A stretch of 23,604 nucleotides of DNA from SLSG01 sp041690235 (GTDB taxonomy: Bacteria > Bacteroidota > Bacteroidia > Bacteroidales > UBA7960), in the NCBI GenBank assembly GCA_041690235.1, contig JAWLHS010000012.1, positions 1-23,604 on the forward strand, given 5' to 3'. The translations under genes and the position numbers were made by a program. Below are positions 1 to 7,311 of the stretch, in pieces (position 1 is the stretch's first letter; every line of letters begins with the position of its first letter). The notes beneath the pieces were generated by a model that worked only from the letters and a program-made list of their open reading frames with translations, was not told where the DNA came from and did not search any database.

Positions 1-387
1 GGCTTCGAGTGCACGCATCTCGGCCGCAATTTTCAATTGACCCAGGGCATCCGGGGCGATGAATTTATAAAAGACGAAGGTGAAAACCGCTGATATCACG
101 GCGGCAAAAAAGATGGTCAGCGTACCAAATCCCAGGGCGGTTCCATAAGGAATAAACCCCCCACGGATCTCGTCGCGGTATGCTTTGGTGCCGATAACAA
201 CACCGGCAATCAGGATCAGGTAACCAATCCAGGAAACCCATGTTTCGTTCATCAGGTTGGCGAAATAAATCACCAGCGTCAGTAATACCAGTCCGATGGC
301 CGTTAAAACCCCATAATAGAAAGCGGGCTGCACCATTGATTTTTTCCCGGTTTCACCGGTCTGTTCAACTTGATCGATATGTTCCAT
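1..387 (-). CDS. DUF4199 family membrane protein (3' end outside window)
   Basis: My translation of the minus strand from the ATG at 387 gives 129 open codons that run off the left edge, so the C-terminus is missing. A short polar N-terminus (MEHIDQVEQTGETGKKS) is followed by three hydrophobic segments at about residues 22-44, 52-66 and 82-107. The segment after the second one carries an RDEIRGGFIPYG-like stretch, the hallmark I associate with DUF4199, a small Bacteroidota integral membrane family of unknown function. In related genomes these genes often sit upstream of a glycosyltransferase and dihydroorotase, but those would lie outside this window. It is divergent from the SRP RNA. I find no TAnnTTTG box for it between 388 and 541. 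The family call is from memory of the motif and topology; the membrane-protein call is firm. Confidence 0.75.
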   Translation of the reverse strand, partial: MEHIDQVEQTGETGKKSMVQPAFYYGVLTAIGLVLLTLVIYFANLMNETWVSWIGYLILIAGVVIGTKAYRDEIRGGFIPYGTALGFGTLTIFFAAVISAVFTFVFYKFIAPDALGQLKIAAEMRALEA

Positions 388-467
388 AAGGCAAGGATTT
401 GGGTTTTTGTGGGGGTAAAAATACGCATTTAAGTAAAATATGGATCATTTTTTTGATTGATTTGGTT

Positions 468-483
468 TGCATGGGACCATGCA
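468..483. repeat. Operator-like palindrome
   Basis: Two 7-bp arms, TGCATGG and CCATGCA, are separated by GA, giving a perfect inverted repeat in the intergenic region between the divergent DUF4199 gene and the SRP RNA. The hexamer GGGACC inside it recurs at 491-496. It lies about 45 bp upstream of the SRP RNA -7 box, where a dimeric regulator could bind. The two-base spacer makes it a poor RNA hairpin, so a protein site is likelier than a terminator. No function is shown; chance occurrence is possible. Confidence 0.3.
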
Positions 484-529
484 GTCTGCCGGGACCCCAA
501 TCGATTCCTGAATTTTTAAATAATTTTAT

Positions 530-537
530 TACCTTTG
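530..537 (+). promoter_or_regulatory. Bacteroidota -7 promoter box for the SRP RNA
   Basis: TACCTTTG matches the TAnnTTTG -7 consensus of the primary sigma factor in Bacteroidota. Its last base is 5 nt before the predicted 5' end of the SRP RNA at about 542, the expected offset. I see no clear TTG-type -33 element at the usual distance. The AT-rich tract at 511-530 is typical of such promoters. Confidence 0.7.
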
Positions 538-541
538 TTCC

Positions 542-637
542 GGGTAAGTCTGATACGACCAGCTCCCGCTGAACTCCCCCAGGACCGGAAGGTAGCAAGG
601 GTAAGTGGTCGTAGCGGTGCGATATTCAGGCTTACTC
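542..637 (+). ncRNA. ffs: Small bacterial SRP RNA (4.5S type)
   Basis: The RNA component of the signal recognition particle binds Ffh and docks with FtsY to target nascent membrane proteins. The diagnostic apical domain is present: ACC (584-586), a GGAA tetraloop (587-590), GGT (591-593), then AGCA, closely matching the conserved CCGGAAGGNAGCA core. CCC (about 578-580) can pair with GGG (599-601). ACGACC (555-560) pairs with GGTCGT (607-612). A terminal stem pairs GTAAGTCTGA (544-553) with TTCAGGCTTAC (626-635 region) with one G-U pair. The length, about 96 nt, fits the small form without an Alu domain. It starts 5 nt after the -7 box and ends in a T-tract, so both ends are well supported. 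Confidence 0.93.
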
Positions 638-644
638 TTTTTTT
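626..644 (+). terminator. SRP RNA 3' end and intrinsic terminator
   Basis: The 3' strand of the closing stem of the SRP RNA (626-635) is followed by a run of seven T at 638-644. The closing stem of the RNA itself therefore probably acts as the terminator hairpin. It is 26 bp upstream of the transaldolase start codon, and no separate promoter box is visible in between. Confidence 0.6.
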
Positions 645-670
645 GTTCTAATCCTTTTTAACCCCCCACC

Positions 671-1324
671 ATGAAATTTTTTATTGATACCGCTAACCTG
701 GATCAGATCCGTGAAGCGAATGACCTTGGCATTCTTGACGGAGTGACGACCAATCCTTCCCTGATGGCCAAAGAAGGCATTCGTGGCCAGGACAATATTC
801 TGAAGCATTATGTGGACATCTGTAATATTGTTGAGGGAGATGTGAGCGCGGAGGTCATCGCTACGGATTTTGACGGCATTGTCAAGGAAGGGGAGATGTT
901 GGCTTCCCTGCATCCGCAGATCGTGGTCAAGGTCCCCATGATCAAGGATGGCATTAAAGCCATCAAATATTTCTCCTCCAAAGGCATCCGAACCAATTGC
1001 ACACTGGTGTTTTCGGCCGGCCAGGCCATATTGGCCGCCAAAGCCGGAGCCACCTACCTGTCACCCTTCCTGGGACGCCTGGATGATATTTCGACCGACG
1101 GGATTGAACTGATCGAACAGATCGTTCATATTTACCGTATGTACGATTTTGACACACAAGTGCTTGCTGCCAGTATCCGGCACAGCATGCACATTGTTCG
1201 ATGCGCCGAGGCCGGGGCCGATGTGGTGACTTGTCCGCTCGACCCCATTCTGGGCCTGCTGAAACACCCGCTTACTGACATCGGGTTGGCCAAGTTCCTT
1301 GCCGATGCCAGGGGTTCCGAATAA
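671..1324 (+). CDS. fsa: Transaldolase, TalC/FSA small-subunit type
   Basis: A 217-residue class I aldolase of the short transaldolase/fructose-6-phosphate aldolase family, a cytosolic TIM barrel that forms a Schiff base through lysine. Seen: DTAN near the N-terminus, GVTTNPS (24-30), the Schiff-base lysine K87 in VVKVPM, and the SPFLGRLDD segment (131-139). At the position of E. coli FSA Tyr131, this protein has Phe133, as in true transaldolases; in E. coli TalB the reverse swap (F178Y) is known to confer FSA activity. I therefore infer that the enzyme transfers dihydroxyacetone units between sedoheptulose-7-P and glyceraldehyde-3-P in the non-oxidative pentose phosphate pathway. The ATG at 671 gives the family's usual length. 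Expression may come partly from read-through of the SRP RNA promoter. The symbol fsa is the family label; talC would be equally apt. Confidence 0.93.
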   Translation: MKFFIDTANLDQIREANDLGILDGVTTNPSLMAKEGIRGQDNILKHYVDICNIVEGDVSAEVIATDFDGIVKEGEMLASLHPQIVVKVPMIKDGIKAIKYFSSKGIRTNCTLVFSAGQAILAAKAGATYLSPFLGRLDDISTDGIELIEQIVHIYRMYDFDTQVLAASIRHSMHIVRCAEAGADVVTCPLDPILGLLKHPLTDIGLAKFLADARGSE

Positions 1325-1365
1325 CGGGAAATCCTGCTGCTTGTTTTCCTTAACTGAAGATCCAA

Positions 1366-2748
1366 ATGAACCTCTTAAAACATGTCCTGGCCTTTCTGGC
1401 GATCCCTTTTATTGTCCAGATGGCCTATGGAGAACGCAGCGACAGGGTCGCCGAAACGATTGAAAAGAATCCTGCAAAGACTTTTCTGGTTTATAAATTT
1501 GACATCAAGGAAAACATTGCCCCACCGGCGGTGAGACGTGCCAAGATTGCGTTCGAGGAGGCAGACAGCCTGATGGCCGATTTCATTCTGATCCATATGA
1601 ACACCTATGGGGGTATGGTTGATGCCGCGGATTCCCTCCGGACGCGGATCATGCAATCAAGGATCCCGGTGATTGTCTTTGTGGATAACAATGCCGCCTC
1701 GGCCGGGGCACTGATCTCCATTTCCGCCGACCGGATTTATATGCGGCCGGGGGCAAATATTGGTGCCGCAACGGTGGTGGACCAGGCGGGGGAGGTGGTG
1801 CCTGATAAATTCCAGTCCTATATGCGGTCAATGATGCGTTCCACTGCCGAAGCCAAAGGCCGTGATCCGGACATTGCCCAGGCCATGGTTGATCCTTCCA
1901 TCGAAATTGAAGGTGTTATTGAAGAAGGGAAGGTCCTCACCTTCACGGCTTCCGAAGCCATGCGGTGGGGGTTCTGCGAAGGCATGGCGGAAAATATTGA
2001 TGAGGTGCTTGAACTGGCTGGTATTGGAAACCACACCATGGTGGAGCAGGAGCTTTCACTGACCGAACGGATCATCTCCTTTTTGATCAGCCCCGTTGTG
2101 AGTGGCATCCTGATCATGCTCATACTCGGAGGCATCTATTTTGAGTTGCAGACCCCGGGACTCGGATTTCCCATTATTCTGGCCGCTGCCGCTGCCTTGT
2201 TGTATTTTGCGCCACTTTACCTGGAAGGACTTACCAGCCATTATGAGATTATTTTGTTTATCCTGGGCTTTGTGTTGATTGGCGTGGAACTCTTTGCCAT
2301 CCCGGGTTTTGGGGTGACAGGTGTTTTTGGCGCGCTGCTGGTTATCTCCGGTCTGGCCCTTGCCATGGTCGGGAACCAGGGCTTTGATTTTACCGGCGTG
2401 CCCGCCTCTGAAATCCTGCAGGCATTTCTGATCGTCATTATTGCTTTCTTTGTTTCCCTGACCGTCTCCTTTTATCTGAGCAGAAAACTATTTACCACCA
2501 ACCGCTTTGGGGAGCTTGCCCTTCAGACGGTTCAAAACACGGATGAGGGTTATACCTCGGCCAACGCCCATACCAAAACATTATTGGGGAAAACGGGAAC
2601 GGCATTTACCGTGCTCAGACCCAGCGGAAAAGTGGAAATCGACGACGAAGTTTTCGATGCCACGGCGCTGACCGGCTACATAGACAAGGGCGTGGCGGTG
2701 AAGGTGGTTAAATATGAAACATCCCAGATCTTTGTTGTCAAGGCTTAG
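1366..2748 (+). CDS. NfeD family membrane-bound serine protease
   Basis: A 460-residue protein with the long NfeD architecture. An N-terminal signal sequence (about 1-22) precedes a ClpP/crotonase-like protease domain (about 37-215) with the catalytic serine S112 in NNAASAGA and HMNTYGG (about 77-83) forming the oxyanion-side glycine motif. K148 is a candidate for the partner lysine of the Ser-Lys dyad. Several membrane helices follow (about 225-375), then a soluble OB-fold NfeD domain (about 400-460) starting LLGKTGTA. Family members cleave hydrophobic C-termini of SPFH/stomatin-type proteins and sit beside them in operons; no SPFH gene lies next to this one within the window. It starts 41 bp after the transaldolase and is followed after 47 bp by pncB, so the genes may be cotranscribed. 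Confidence 0.9.
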   Translation: MNLLKHVLAFLAIPFIVQMAYGERSDRVAETIEKNPAKTFLVYKFDIKENIAPPAVRRAKIAFEEADSLMADFILIHMNTYGGMVDAADSLRTRIMQSRIPVIVFVDNNAASAGALISISADRIYMRPGANIGAATVVDQAGEVVPDKFQSYMRSMMRSTAEAKGRDPDIAQAMVDPSIEIEGVIEEGKVLTFTASEAMRWGFCEGMAENIDEVLELAGIGNHTMVEQELSLTERIISFLISPVVSGILIMLILGGIYFELQTPGLGFPIILAAAAALLYFAPLYLEGLTSHYEIILFILGFVLIGVELFAIPGFGVTGVFGALLVISGLALAMVGNQGFDFTGVPASEILQAFLIVIIAFFVSLTVSFYLSRKLFTTNRFGELALQTVQNTDEGYTSANAHTKTLLGKTGTAFTVLRPSGKVEIDDEVFDATALTGYIDKGVAVKVVKYETSQIFVVKA

Positions 2749-2795
2749 AACCGAAATCCATTCAAAGGAAATCAGATTTTAAATGAATTGACACC

Positions 2796-4211
2796 ATGTT
2801 TGAGGATACCAGAATTTCTCCCTTATACACCGATTATTACCAGCTGACCATGGCTCAGGCCTATTTTTTGAGCGGACAGCATGAGAATCCCGCCTGCTTT
2901 GATTATTTTTTTCGCAAAAATCCCTTTTCGGGGGGGTATGTGTTATTCGCCGGACTTGATTTGCTTGTGGAGAGCCTGGAGCAGCTCGCTTTTTCAGAGG
3001 ATGACCTGGATTATTTGAATCAACTGGGGTTTGATAAGGATTTTTTGAACTACCTGGAGACATTTCGCTTTAAGGGCAGTCTGTTCGGCATGAGGGAGGG
3101 GGAGGTTGTGTTCCCAACGGAACCCATCCTGAGGGTGGAGGGCAGCCTGTTGGAGACCCAGCTGATCGAGACCCTGTTGCTGAACGGACTGAATTTCCAG
3201 TCGCTGATTGCCACCAAGGCCAGCCGTGTTCGCCGCTCAGCAGGTAAGCGGATTTTGAGTGAATTTGGGATGAGACGGGCCCAGTCGTTTGGGGCATTGG
3301 CGGCAACCAGGGCAGCCATTATCGGGGGCTTTGACAACACCTCGAATGTGATGGCCGGAAAAATGTTTAACACCACCGCTGCGGGGACCATGGCCCATTC
3401 TTTTGTGGAAAGCTACGACAATGAACTGGAAGCCTTCAGGGTATATGCCAAAACATTCCCCGACCAGTGCACCCTGCTGGTGGATACCTACAACACCCTG
3501 AGAAGCGGCCTGCCAAATGCCATCCGGGTCGCAAAGGAAATGGCGGAACGCGGCCATCGCCTCAAAGGCATCCGTCTGGACAGCGGTGACCTGGCCTACC
3601 TGGCCAAAAGGGCAAGAAAAGTGCTGGATGAAGCCGCATTGCAATATGTGAAGATCGTGGTGAGTAACCAACTGGACGAAAACGTGATAAAAAGCCTCCT
3701 GGACCAGGAAGCACCCATCGATGTTTTTGGTGTGGGGACCAGCCTGATCATCGGAAGGCCTGATGGAGCCATCGACGGGGTCTACAAACTAGCCTCATCG
3801 GGTCATGCACCAAGATTGAAGATCTCCGAGAATCTTCAAAAGATCACCCTGCCGGGGGTAAAAAAAGTGCTGCGGTTTTTCGACAAAGACAATAAATTCT
3901 ATGCGGATTGTGTTGTCCTGGCGGATGAATCCGTTCCGGTACGCATGTCCCATCCCTTTGAAAGGGAAAAATCCCTGGAACTTGAAGGATTCAGGGTTGA
4001 AGAAGTTTTTCACTGCCATATGAAGAACGGGCGGGCCACTGCGTCTCCTGCCTCATTGGAAACACTACGCCGGCGCGCCGGCAGCCGCCTGGAGCAATTG
4101 CCCGATGAGCACAAACGCTTCCATTATCCGCACATTTACAAGGTTGGAATTTCCGATAAACTTTCCGATCTTAGACAACAATTGCTGGGCAAATACCAGG
4201 GTTTTATTTAA
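2796..4211 (+). CDS. pncB: Nicotinate phosphoribosyltransferase
   Basis: This 471-residue cytosolic enzyme joins nicotinate and phosphoribosyl pyrophosphate, with ATP hydrolysis, to make nicotinate mononucleotide, the entry step of the Preiss-Handler route to NAD. Seen: the N-terminal YTDYYQLTMAQAY block (11-23), which is characteristic of the family; GTMAHSFVES (about 198-207) with the active-site histidine; VDTYNTLRSG; IRLDSGDL, which binds the phosphoribosyl moiety; and the FGVGTSLI loop. The length fits the bacterial enzyme. The ATG at 2796 puts the YTDYYQ block at the expected distance from the N-terminus. The next gene, 63 bp downstream, is the nicotinamidase that makes its substrate, which strongly supports the call. 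Confidence 0.95.
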   Translation: MFEDTRISPLYTDYYQLTMAQAYFLSGQHENPACFDYFFRKNPFSGGYVLFAGLDLLVESLEQLAFSEDDLDYLNQLGFDKDFLNYLETFRFKGSLFGMREGEVVFPTEPILRVEGSLLETQLIETLLLNGLNFQSLIATKASRVRRSAGKRILSEFGMRRAQSFGALAATRAAIIGGFDNTSNVMAGKMFNTTAAGTMAHSFVESYDNELEAFRVYAKTFPDQCTLLVDTYNTLRSGLPNAIRVAKEMAERGHRLKGIRLDSGDLAYLAKRARKVLDEAALQYVKIVVSNQLDENVIKSLLDQEAPIDVFGVGTSLIIGRPDGAIDGVYKLASSGHAPRLKISENLQKITLPGVKKVLRFFDKDNKFYADCVVLADESVPVRMSHPFEREKSLELEGFRVEEVFHCHMKNGRATASPASLETLRRRAGSRLEQLPDEHKRFHYPHIYKVGISDKLSDLRQQLLGKYQGFI

Positions 4212-4274
4212 CTTTTGCTCTGCCGGGGCCGAAAGAAGCCGGACTGATTTGGAAACCAAAATCGATTTCTCAAT

Positions 4275-4883
4275 ATGAATGCCCTTTTGATTGCAGATAT
4301 TCAGTATGATTTTTTGCCCGGAGGGGCCCTGGGGGTACCTGAAGGAAATGATATTATTCCCCTGATCAACAAACTGCAGCTGGATTTTCCCCTGGTTGTG
4401 GCAACGCAGGATTGGCATCCGGCAGGCCATGGAAGCTTTGCTTCGGCTCATCCCGGCAAGAAACCCTTTGAAACAATCCAACTGGACGGCCTTGATCAAA
4501 TCCTCTGGCCGGACCATTGTGTGCAGGGAAGCAAGGGAGCTGAACTGGCCGTGGATCTCAATCAGAACCAGATTGAGGCCATATTCCGCAAAGGAATGGA
4601 TCAGGGCATTGACAGCTATAGCGGGTTTTTTGACAATGGCAGGAAGAAGTCGACCGGCCTGTCCGACTATTTGAAAGGAAGGGGAGTGGACCAGGTTTAT
4701 GTCGTCGGACTGGCTGGTGATTTCTGCGTTGCCTTTACGGCGCTGGATGCCATTGGTGAGGGATTCCGTACCTTTTTGATCGAAGACGCCACACGACCCA
4801 TTGATGCTGAAGGGTTTAAACTAATGAAAGAGAAAATCCTCAGCCGGGGAGGAAAGATTATTTCCTCCGGCCAGATCCTATGA
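4275..4883 (+). CDS. pncA: Nicotinamidase
   Basis: This 202-residue isochorismatase-fold amidase hydrolyses nicotinamide to nicotinate and ammonia in the cytosol, feeding PncB. The catalytic triad is visible as D8 in IADIQYDF, K106 in RKGMD and C151 in AGDFCVAFTA, matching the E. coli PncA positions D10, K111 and C156 closely. Metal ligands are D46, H48 and H52 in TQDWHPAGH. The length equals that of classical PncA proteins, and nothing is missing. With pncB just upstream, the pair forms a complete nicotinamide-to-NaMN salvage module. An unassigned gene follows after 31 bp on the same strand. Confidence 0.95.
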   Translation: MNALLIADIQYDFLPGGALGVPEGNDIIPLINKLQLDFPLVVATQDWHPAGHGSFASAHPGKKPFETIQLDGLDQILWPDHCVQGSKGAELAVDLNQNQIEAIFRKGMDQGIDSYSGFFDNGRKKSTGLSDYLKGRGVDQVYVVGLAGDFCVAFTALDAIGEGFRTFLIEDATRPIDAEGFKLMKEKILSRGGKIISSGQIL

Positions 4884-4914
4884 GGCCTGGCAGGCCCTTC
4901 CGAATCACCATCCG

Positions 4915-5862
4915 ATGAGTTTCAAAGAAATTTCCATTCCCAACTCCAGGCTGACCGAAGGGGAAACCTATCCTTTCCGGATAATGAAATCCGTGTCCCT
5001 GGGTCCGGACGATGAGTGGTTTGTGCTTGAAGACCCTCTTGGGTTCAAAATCCTGATGCCCAAAGAATATTACAGGGATTATGACTTTGTTGCCGGTCAG
5101 ACCATTCGATGCCGGGTCGATAAGATCAACTGTAACGGGAGAATGTTTCTGGAACCCATGCACCCGCAGTATGCGGAGGGAAAGGTTTATCCCTTCGATG
5201 TGAACGGGAGCGGCCGCCGGATAAATATCCTGGACCAGGAAGAGTTTTACCTCCAGGTTTCGGATGTGTTCGGAAACAATTGGGAGGTGATGACCAACCG
5301 GCCCGGATTGGTGGATTTGCCTCCGGATCGTCTGAATTGCCTGGTAAAACGCATCAAAAAAGGCCGGTTGTTTCTGGAAATGGAGGGAGAGGAGCCACCG
5401 GCCGGCGGACTGACACCCGGGAGAACCTATGGATTTGAGATTGTGGATGAGAAGGTTGGGGCGGACGACGGACATTCTTATTATATTTTAAAAGACGCCA
5501 AAGGGAACAAACACCTGCTCCGGAAAAAGTACTACCTGCATTATGGATTCAGAAAAGGAATGCGGATTCGCTGCAAGGTGGAACGGCTGGGAACTGAAGG
5601 CCATTATTTTCTGGAACCTGAACATCCCTGTTACCGGCCCGGCAAATCCTATTCATTTCCGGTCGATCGTTTCGAAGAGCTGGTTTTCTCCGATGGATTC
5701 AGGCAAAAGGTGATGGTTCTTAGCGATTGTCTTGGGGAGGACGTAAAAGTGCATTTGGAATCGTCTGCAATTGGGTCCGGCTGCGAACAGAAAACAATTT
5801 CCGCCAGGGTGAAACACATCCGGAAAAGCCGTCTGGAACTGGATGGATCAACACTTATTTAA
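4915..5862 (+). CDS. Unassigned protein of four tandem OB-like repeats
   Basis: I do not recognise a named family. The 315-residue protein has no signal peptide or membrane segment, is rich in charged and aromatic residues, and is likely cytosolic. It is made of four diverged units: A1 (14-86), B1 (87-157), A2 (167-240) and B2 (241-311). Each begins with a Gly-x-x-Tyr-x-Phe pattern (GETYPF, GKVYPF, GRTYGF, GKSYSF) and ends with a strand of the form V-x-(K/R/I)-x-x-x-x-(G/S)-R-x-F/L-L-E. A1 and A2 share the motif FLEP-x-HP-x-Y at 78-86 and 232-240, so an A-B pair seems to have been duplicated. Predicted all-beta units of about 73 residues with this spacing suggest S1/OB-like nucleic-acid or ligand-binding folds, but this is inference. 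It follows pncA after 31 bp and overlaps the end of the convergent DUF721 gene by 8 bp. Confidence 0.85.
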   Translation: MSFKEISIPNSRLTEGETYPFRIMKSVSLGPDDEWFVLEDPLGFKILMPKEYYRDYDFVAGQTIRCRVDKINCNGRMFLEPMHPQYAEGKVYPFDVNGSGRRINILDQEEFYLQVSDVFGNNWEVMTNRPGLVDLPPDRLNCLVKRIKKGRLFLEMEGEEPPAGGLTPGRTYGFEIVDEKVGADDGHSYYILKDAKGNKHLLRKKYYLHYGFRKGMRIRCKVERLGTEGHYFLEPEHPCYRPGKSYSFPVDRFEELVFSDGFRQKVMVLSDCLGEDVKVHLESSAIGSGCEQKTISARVKHIRKSRLELDGSTLI

Positions 5863-6145
5863 AAATGATGTCTGTTAACACGGCTTCTCCGACTTCTTTA
5901 TTGATCATCTGAACAATTTTCGTCTTTCCGTAGCTCAGTTCGGTGCGCAGAACTGAAGATCGCAGGTATACGGTCAGGACAGTGTTTTTCAACACCAGAT
6001 GACGGGTATACCTCGAAATATTGGTTCCCATGATCTTTTCCCATGACTGGGTGATCCTGGTTTCCGTGATTTTTTCTTCCAGGTGATGCGATTTCAGAAA
6101 CTCACGTATGGCTTCCCCAAGTGTTTGCTGGTTGGATTTTTTCAT
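5855..6145 (-). CDS. DUF721 (DciA-like) protein
   Basis: A 96-residue protein starting at the ATG at 6145, which overlaps the recF stop codon as ATGA, so translation is probably coupled. A longer in-frame reading up to 6211 lies wholly inside recF and lacks support. The sequence fits DUF721: a helical N-terminus (LGEAIREFLKSHHLEEK), a TQSWEKIMG motif around 31-39 and a beta-rich C-terminal half (HLVLKNTVLTVYLRSSVLRTEL). DUF721 members next to recF or gyrB include DciA, the helicase loader of bacteria lacking DnaC; whether this one loads DnaB is inference. Its 3' end overlaps the convergent unassigned gene by 8 bp. Confidence 0.88.
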   Translation of the reverse strand: MKKSNQQTLGEAIREFLKSHHLEEKITETRITQSWEKIMGTNISRYTRHLVLKNTVLTVYLRSSVLRTELSYGKTKIVQMINKEVGEAVLTDIIFK

Positions 6146-7269
6146 TTTTTGGGGTTGTTCAGGATGACAGACCGAACGATCTGGCCATTGTCGACCACAA
6201 ATACTTTGCATTCGGCCTGCAGGTTCTTGAATAGGGACTCAATGCGGTCGGTATGGGTGTCAGTAACAAAAACCTGTCCGAAGTGTTGCTCGGAAACAAG
6301 CTGCATGAGTTGGTGCACCCTTTGCTCATCCAGTTTGTCAAAGATATCGTCAAACAAAAGGATGGGGTGGAACCCTTTGATCTTCCGCGTGAAGGAGAAC
6401 TGGGCCAGTTTCAGGGATATGATAAAGGTTTTTTGTTGCCCCTGGCTGCCATATTTTTTTACCGGAAGTTCATGGATCAAAAACACCAGATCATCCTTGT
6501 GAATGCCGGAGGTGGTATATTGAGCCAGGCGATCCTTGTCTTGATGATCAAGCAGTTGCTCAGCCAATGGTTTCTCGCGCAGGGTCGACTGGTATTCGAT
6601 GTCGACGATCTCATCTCCTCCCGACAGCAAACGGTAATTTTCCCTGAAAACACCCAGAAATTCATTAAAGAACCTTTCCCTTTCCCGGAAAATGTAGTCT
6701 CCGTGGCCAGAAAGCTGTTCATCCCATACCTCCAAAGAAGCCGGGTCAAAGCGACGTTTCTCGGCAAATATTTTCAGCAGGGCGTTCCGTTGCTGAAGGG
6801 CTTTGTTATAGCTGATTAACCGCTGAAGGTATTCCTTGCTGTATTGCGAAATCACACCGTCAAGAAACTTCCGGCGCTCCTCACTGCCCCCGAGAATAAG
6901 CTGGGTGTCGGCCGGACTGAGCAAGACCAGGGGGTATAACCCGATATGGTCGGACAGGCGTTCGTAGTCCTTTTTGTTGCGTTTGAACACCTTGCGCTGT
7001 TGCCGTTTGAATCCGCAGGTTAACTCATCCTCTTGGCCATTGATGCGGTACCTGCCCTGAATCATAAAAAAATCCGCATCAAACAGGATGTTCTGGCTGT
7101 CGACCGGATTGGAAAAGCCCTTGCAAAAGGACAGGTAATAGATGGCATCCAGTAAATTGGTTTTTCCGGCGCCGTTATTCCCGGTAAAGCAGTTGAATTT
7201 TGAAGAAAACTCCAGCCGGGCCTCCCGGTAATTCTTGAAGTTTACGACAGACAATTGCTTGCAATGCAT
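6142..7269 (-). CDS. recF: DNA replication and repair protein RecF
   Basis: A 375-residue SMC-like ATPase that binds gapped DNA and, with RecO and RecR, helps load RecA. Seen: Walker A GNNGAGKT (30-37), the conserved LSPADTQLI region with GGSEERRKFLDG following, the signature-like GSQGQQKT in the C-terminal half, and Walker B LLFDDIFDKLD. The length is normal and the ATG at 7269 gives a canonical N-terminus (LSVVNFKNYREA). It is 42 bp downstream of yggS and translationally coupled to the DUF721 gene. RecF sits here away from dnaA-dnaN, as is common in Bacteroidota. Confidence 0.97.
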   Translation of the reverse strand: MHCKQLSVVNFKNYREARLEFSSKFNCFTGNNGAGKTNLLDAIYYLSFCKGFSNPVDSQNILFDADFFMIQGRYRINGQEDELTCGFKRQQRKVFKRNKKDYERLSDHIGLYPLVLLSPADTQLILGGSEERRKFLDGVISQYSKEYLQRLISYNKALQQRNALLKIFAEKRRFDPASLEVWDEQLSGHGDYIFRERERFFNEFLGVFRENYRLLSGGDEIVDIEYQSTLREKPLAEQLLDHQDKDRLAQYTTSGIHKDDLVFLIHELPVKKYGSQGQQKTFIISLKLAQFSFTRKIKGFHPILLFDDIFDKLDEQRVHQLMQLVSEQHFGQVFVTDTHTDRIESLFKNLQAECKVFVVDNGQIVRSVILNNPKK

Positions 7270-7311
7270 GGCAGGTATCTTTGAATGGTAAAGGTAGTGA
7301 ATGCGTTCGAC

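Noticed and set aside
632..913. Minus-strand open frame of 93 codons over the transaldolase start
   Set aside because: It lies opposite a strongly supported gene, overlaps the SRP RNA end and has no recognisable domain; it is a shadow frame.
5855..6211. Longer DUF721 reading frame starting at 6211
   Set aside because: The extra 22 codons lie inside recF and look unlike the family. The ATG at 6145 overlaps the recF stop as ATGA and gives the normal start.
6253..6819. Plus-strand open frame of 188 codons inside recF
   Set aside because: It is opposite an intact recF and its translation looks like the reverse complement of coding sequence, without motifs or a start region.
7276..7283. TATCTTTG on the plus strand between recF and yggS, an apparent promoter antisense to yggS
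   Set aside because: The motif has only six fixed bases, so about a dozen chance matches are expected over both strands of this window. No gene or RNA on the plus strand follows it.
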